Assembly (NCBI GenBank): GCA_032158295.1
Contig: CM063257.1
Span: 1,798,001 to 1,862,000, forward strand
Length of the DNA: 64,000 bases
Direction: 5' to 3'
DNA from: Pycnopodia helianthoides
Taxonomy: Eukaryota; Echinodermata; Asteroidea; Forcipulatida; Asteriidae
Part shown: positions 63,822-64,000 of the stretch, in pieces
Layout of the letters: every line of letters begins with the position of its first letter
Numbering within the stretch: position 1 is the stretch's first letter
Notes under the pieces: model-generated
What the model saw: only the letters and a program-made list of their open reading frames with translations
Database searches by the model: none
Told to the model about the DNA's origin: nothing
Translations under genes and position numbers: made by a program

Positions 63822-64000
63822 CCCCAAGCTCAAGCGGGGCTACTGTCTGCCACATACACTCACCATTTTGGGAGCCAAATTGCACACCGGGTCACCTAAA
63901 ATACGTACTACACTTCATAACACACAGGGACATTGACTCCCAAAATGGCGGAACCAAGATTATTGTGATGACAACGTCATCAAGGTTGAGTCGATAGATA

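Overview
This window is animal nuclear DNA. Genes are split into many short exons with GT/AG introns. Most of the rest is small foldback transposons, tRNA-derived SINEs and minisatellites. The genes and the repeat style suggest a marine invertebrate deuterostome, most likely an echinoderm such as a sea star. That is an inference, because no species marker was searched.

Two genes are visible, both on the minus strand. The first runs from a start codon at 50145 leftwards past position 1. It encodes a secreted or surface protein: a signal peptide followed directly by tandem MAM domains and nothing else. I resolve 57 exons and 19 MAM repeats, MAM1 at 45.3 kb to MAM19, which the left edge cuts. 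Almost every repeat is a cassette that enters and leaves in intron phase 1. Exon A holds the CDFE...GP..DHT half, exons B/C the YYxYIE...CL.FWYHMYG part, and exon D the VFEG..G..GDIAIDD...C end. Sequence signatures and intron positions show two duplication scales: period three near the N-terminus (MAM1~4, 2~5) and period six later (7~13~19, 8~14, 9~15, 10~16, 11~17, 12~18). MAM17 carries stops and frameshifts in every exon and looks decayed. MAM8, MAM12, MAM18 and the MAM7 linker exon each carry a one-base frame problem, which could be assembly error or mutation. MAM11 has extra partial copies of its second exon. The end of MAM14 and the start of MAM15 share one exon with a probable GC splice donor.

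From about 50.15 to 58.88 kb there is no supported gene. This stretch holds the putative MAM-gene promoter, foldback elements, a 16-bp GC-rich minisatellite and a 116-bp tandem array derived from a foldback element.

The second gene, 58.88 kb to beyond the right edge, encodes the C-terminal half of an L-gulonolactone oxidase-like (GULO, vitamin C synthesis) flavoenzyme in six exons. Its FAD-binding N-terminal half lies outside the window. The terminal exon is tandemly duplicated with a 201-bp offset, offering two alternative C-termini. Nothing suggests that the two genes share a pathway; they are simply neighbours in the same orientation.
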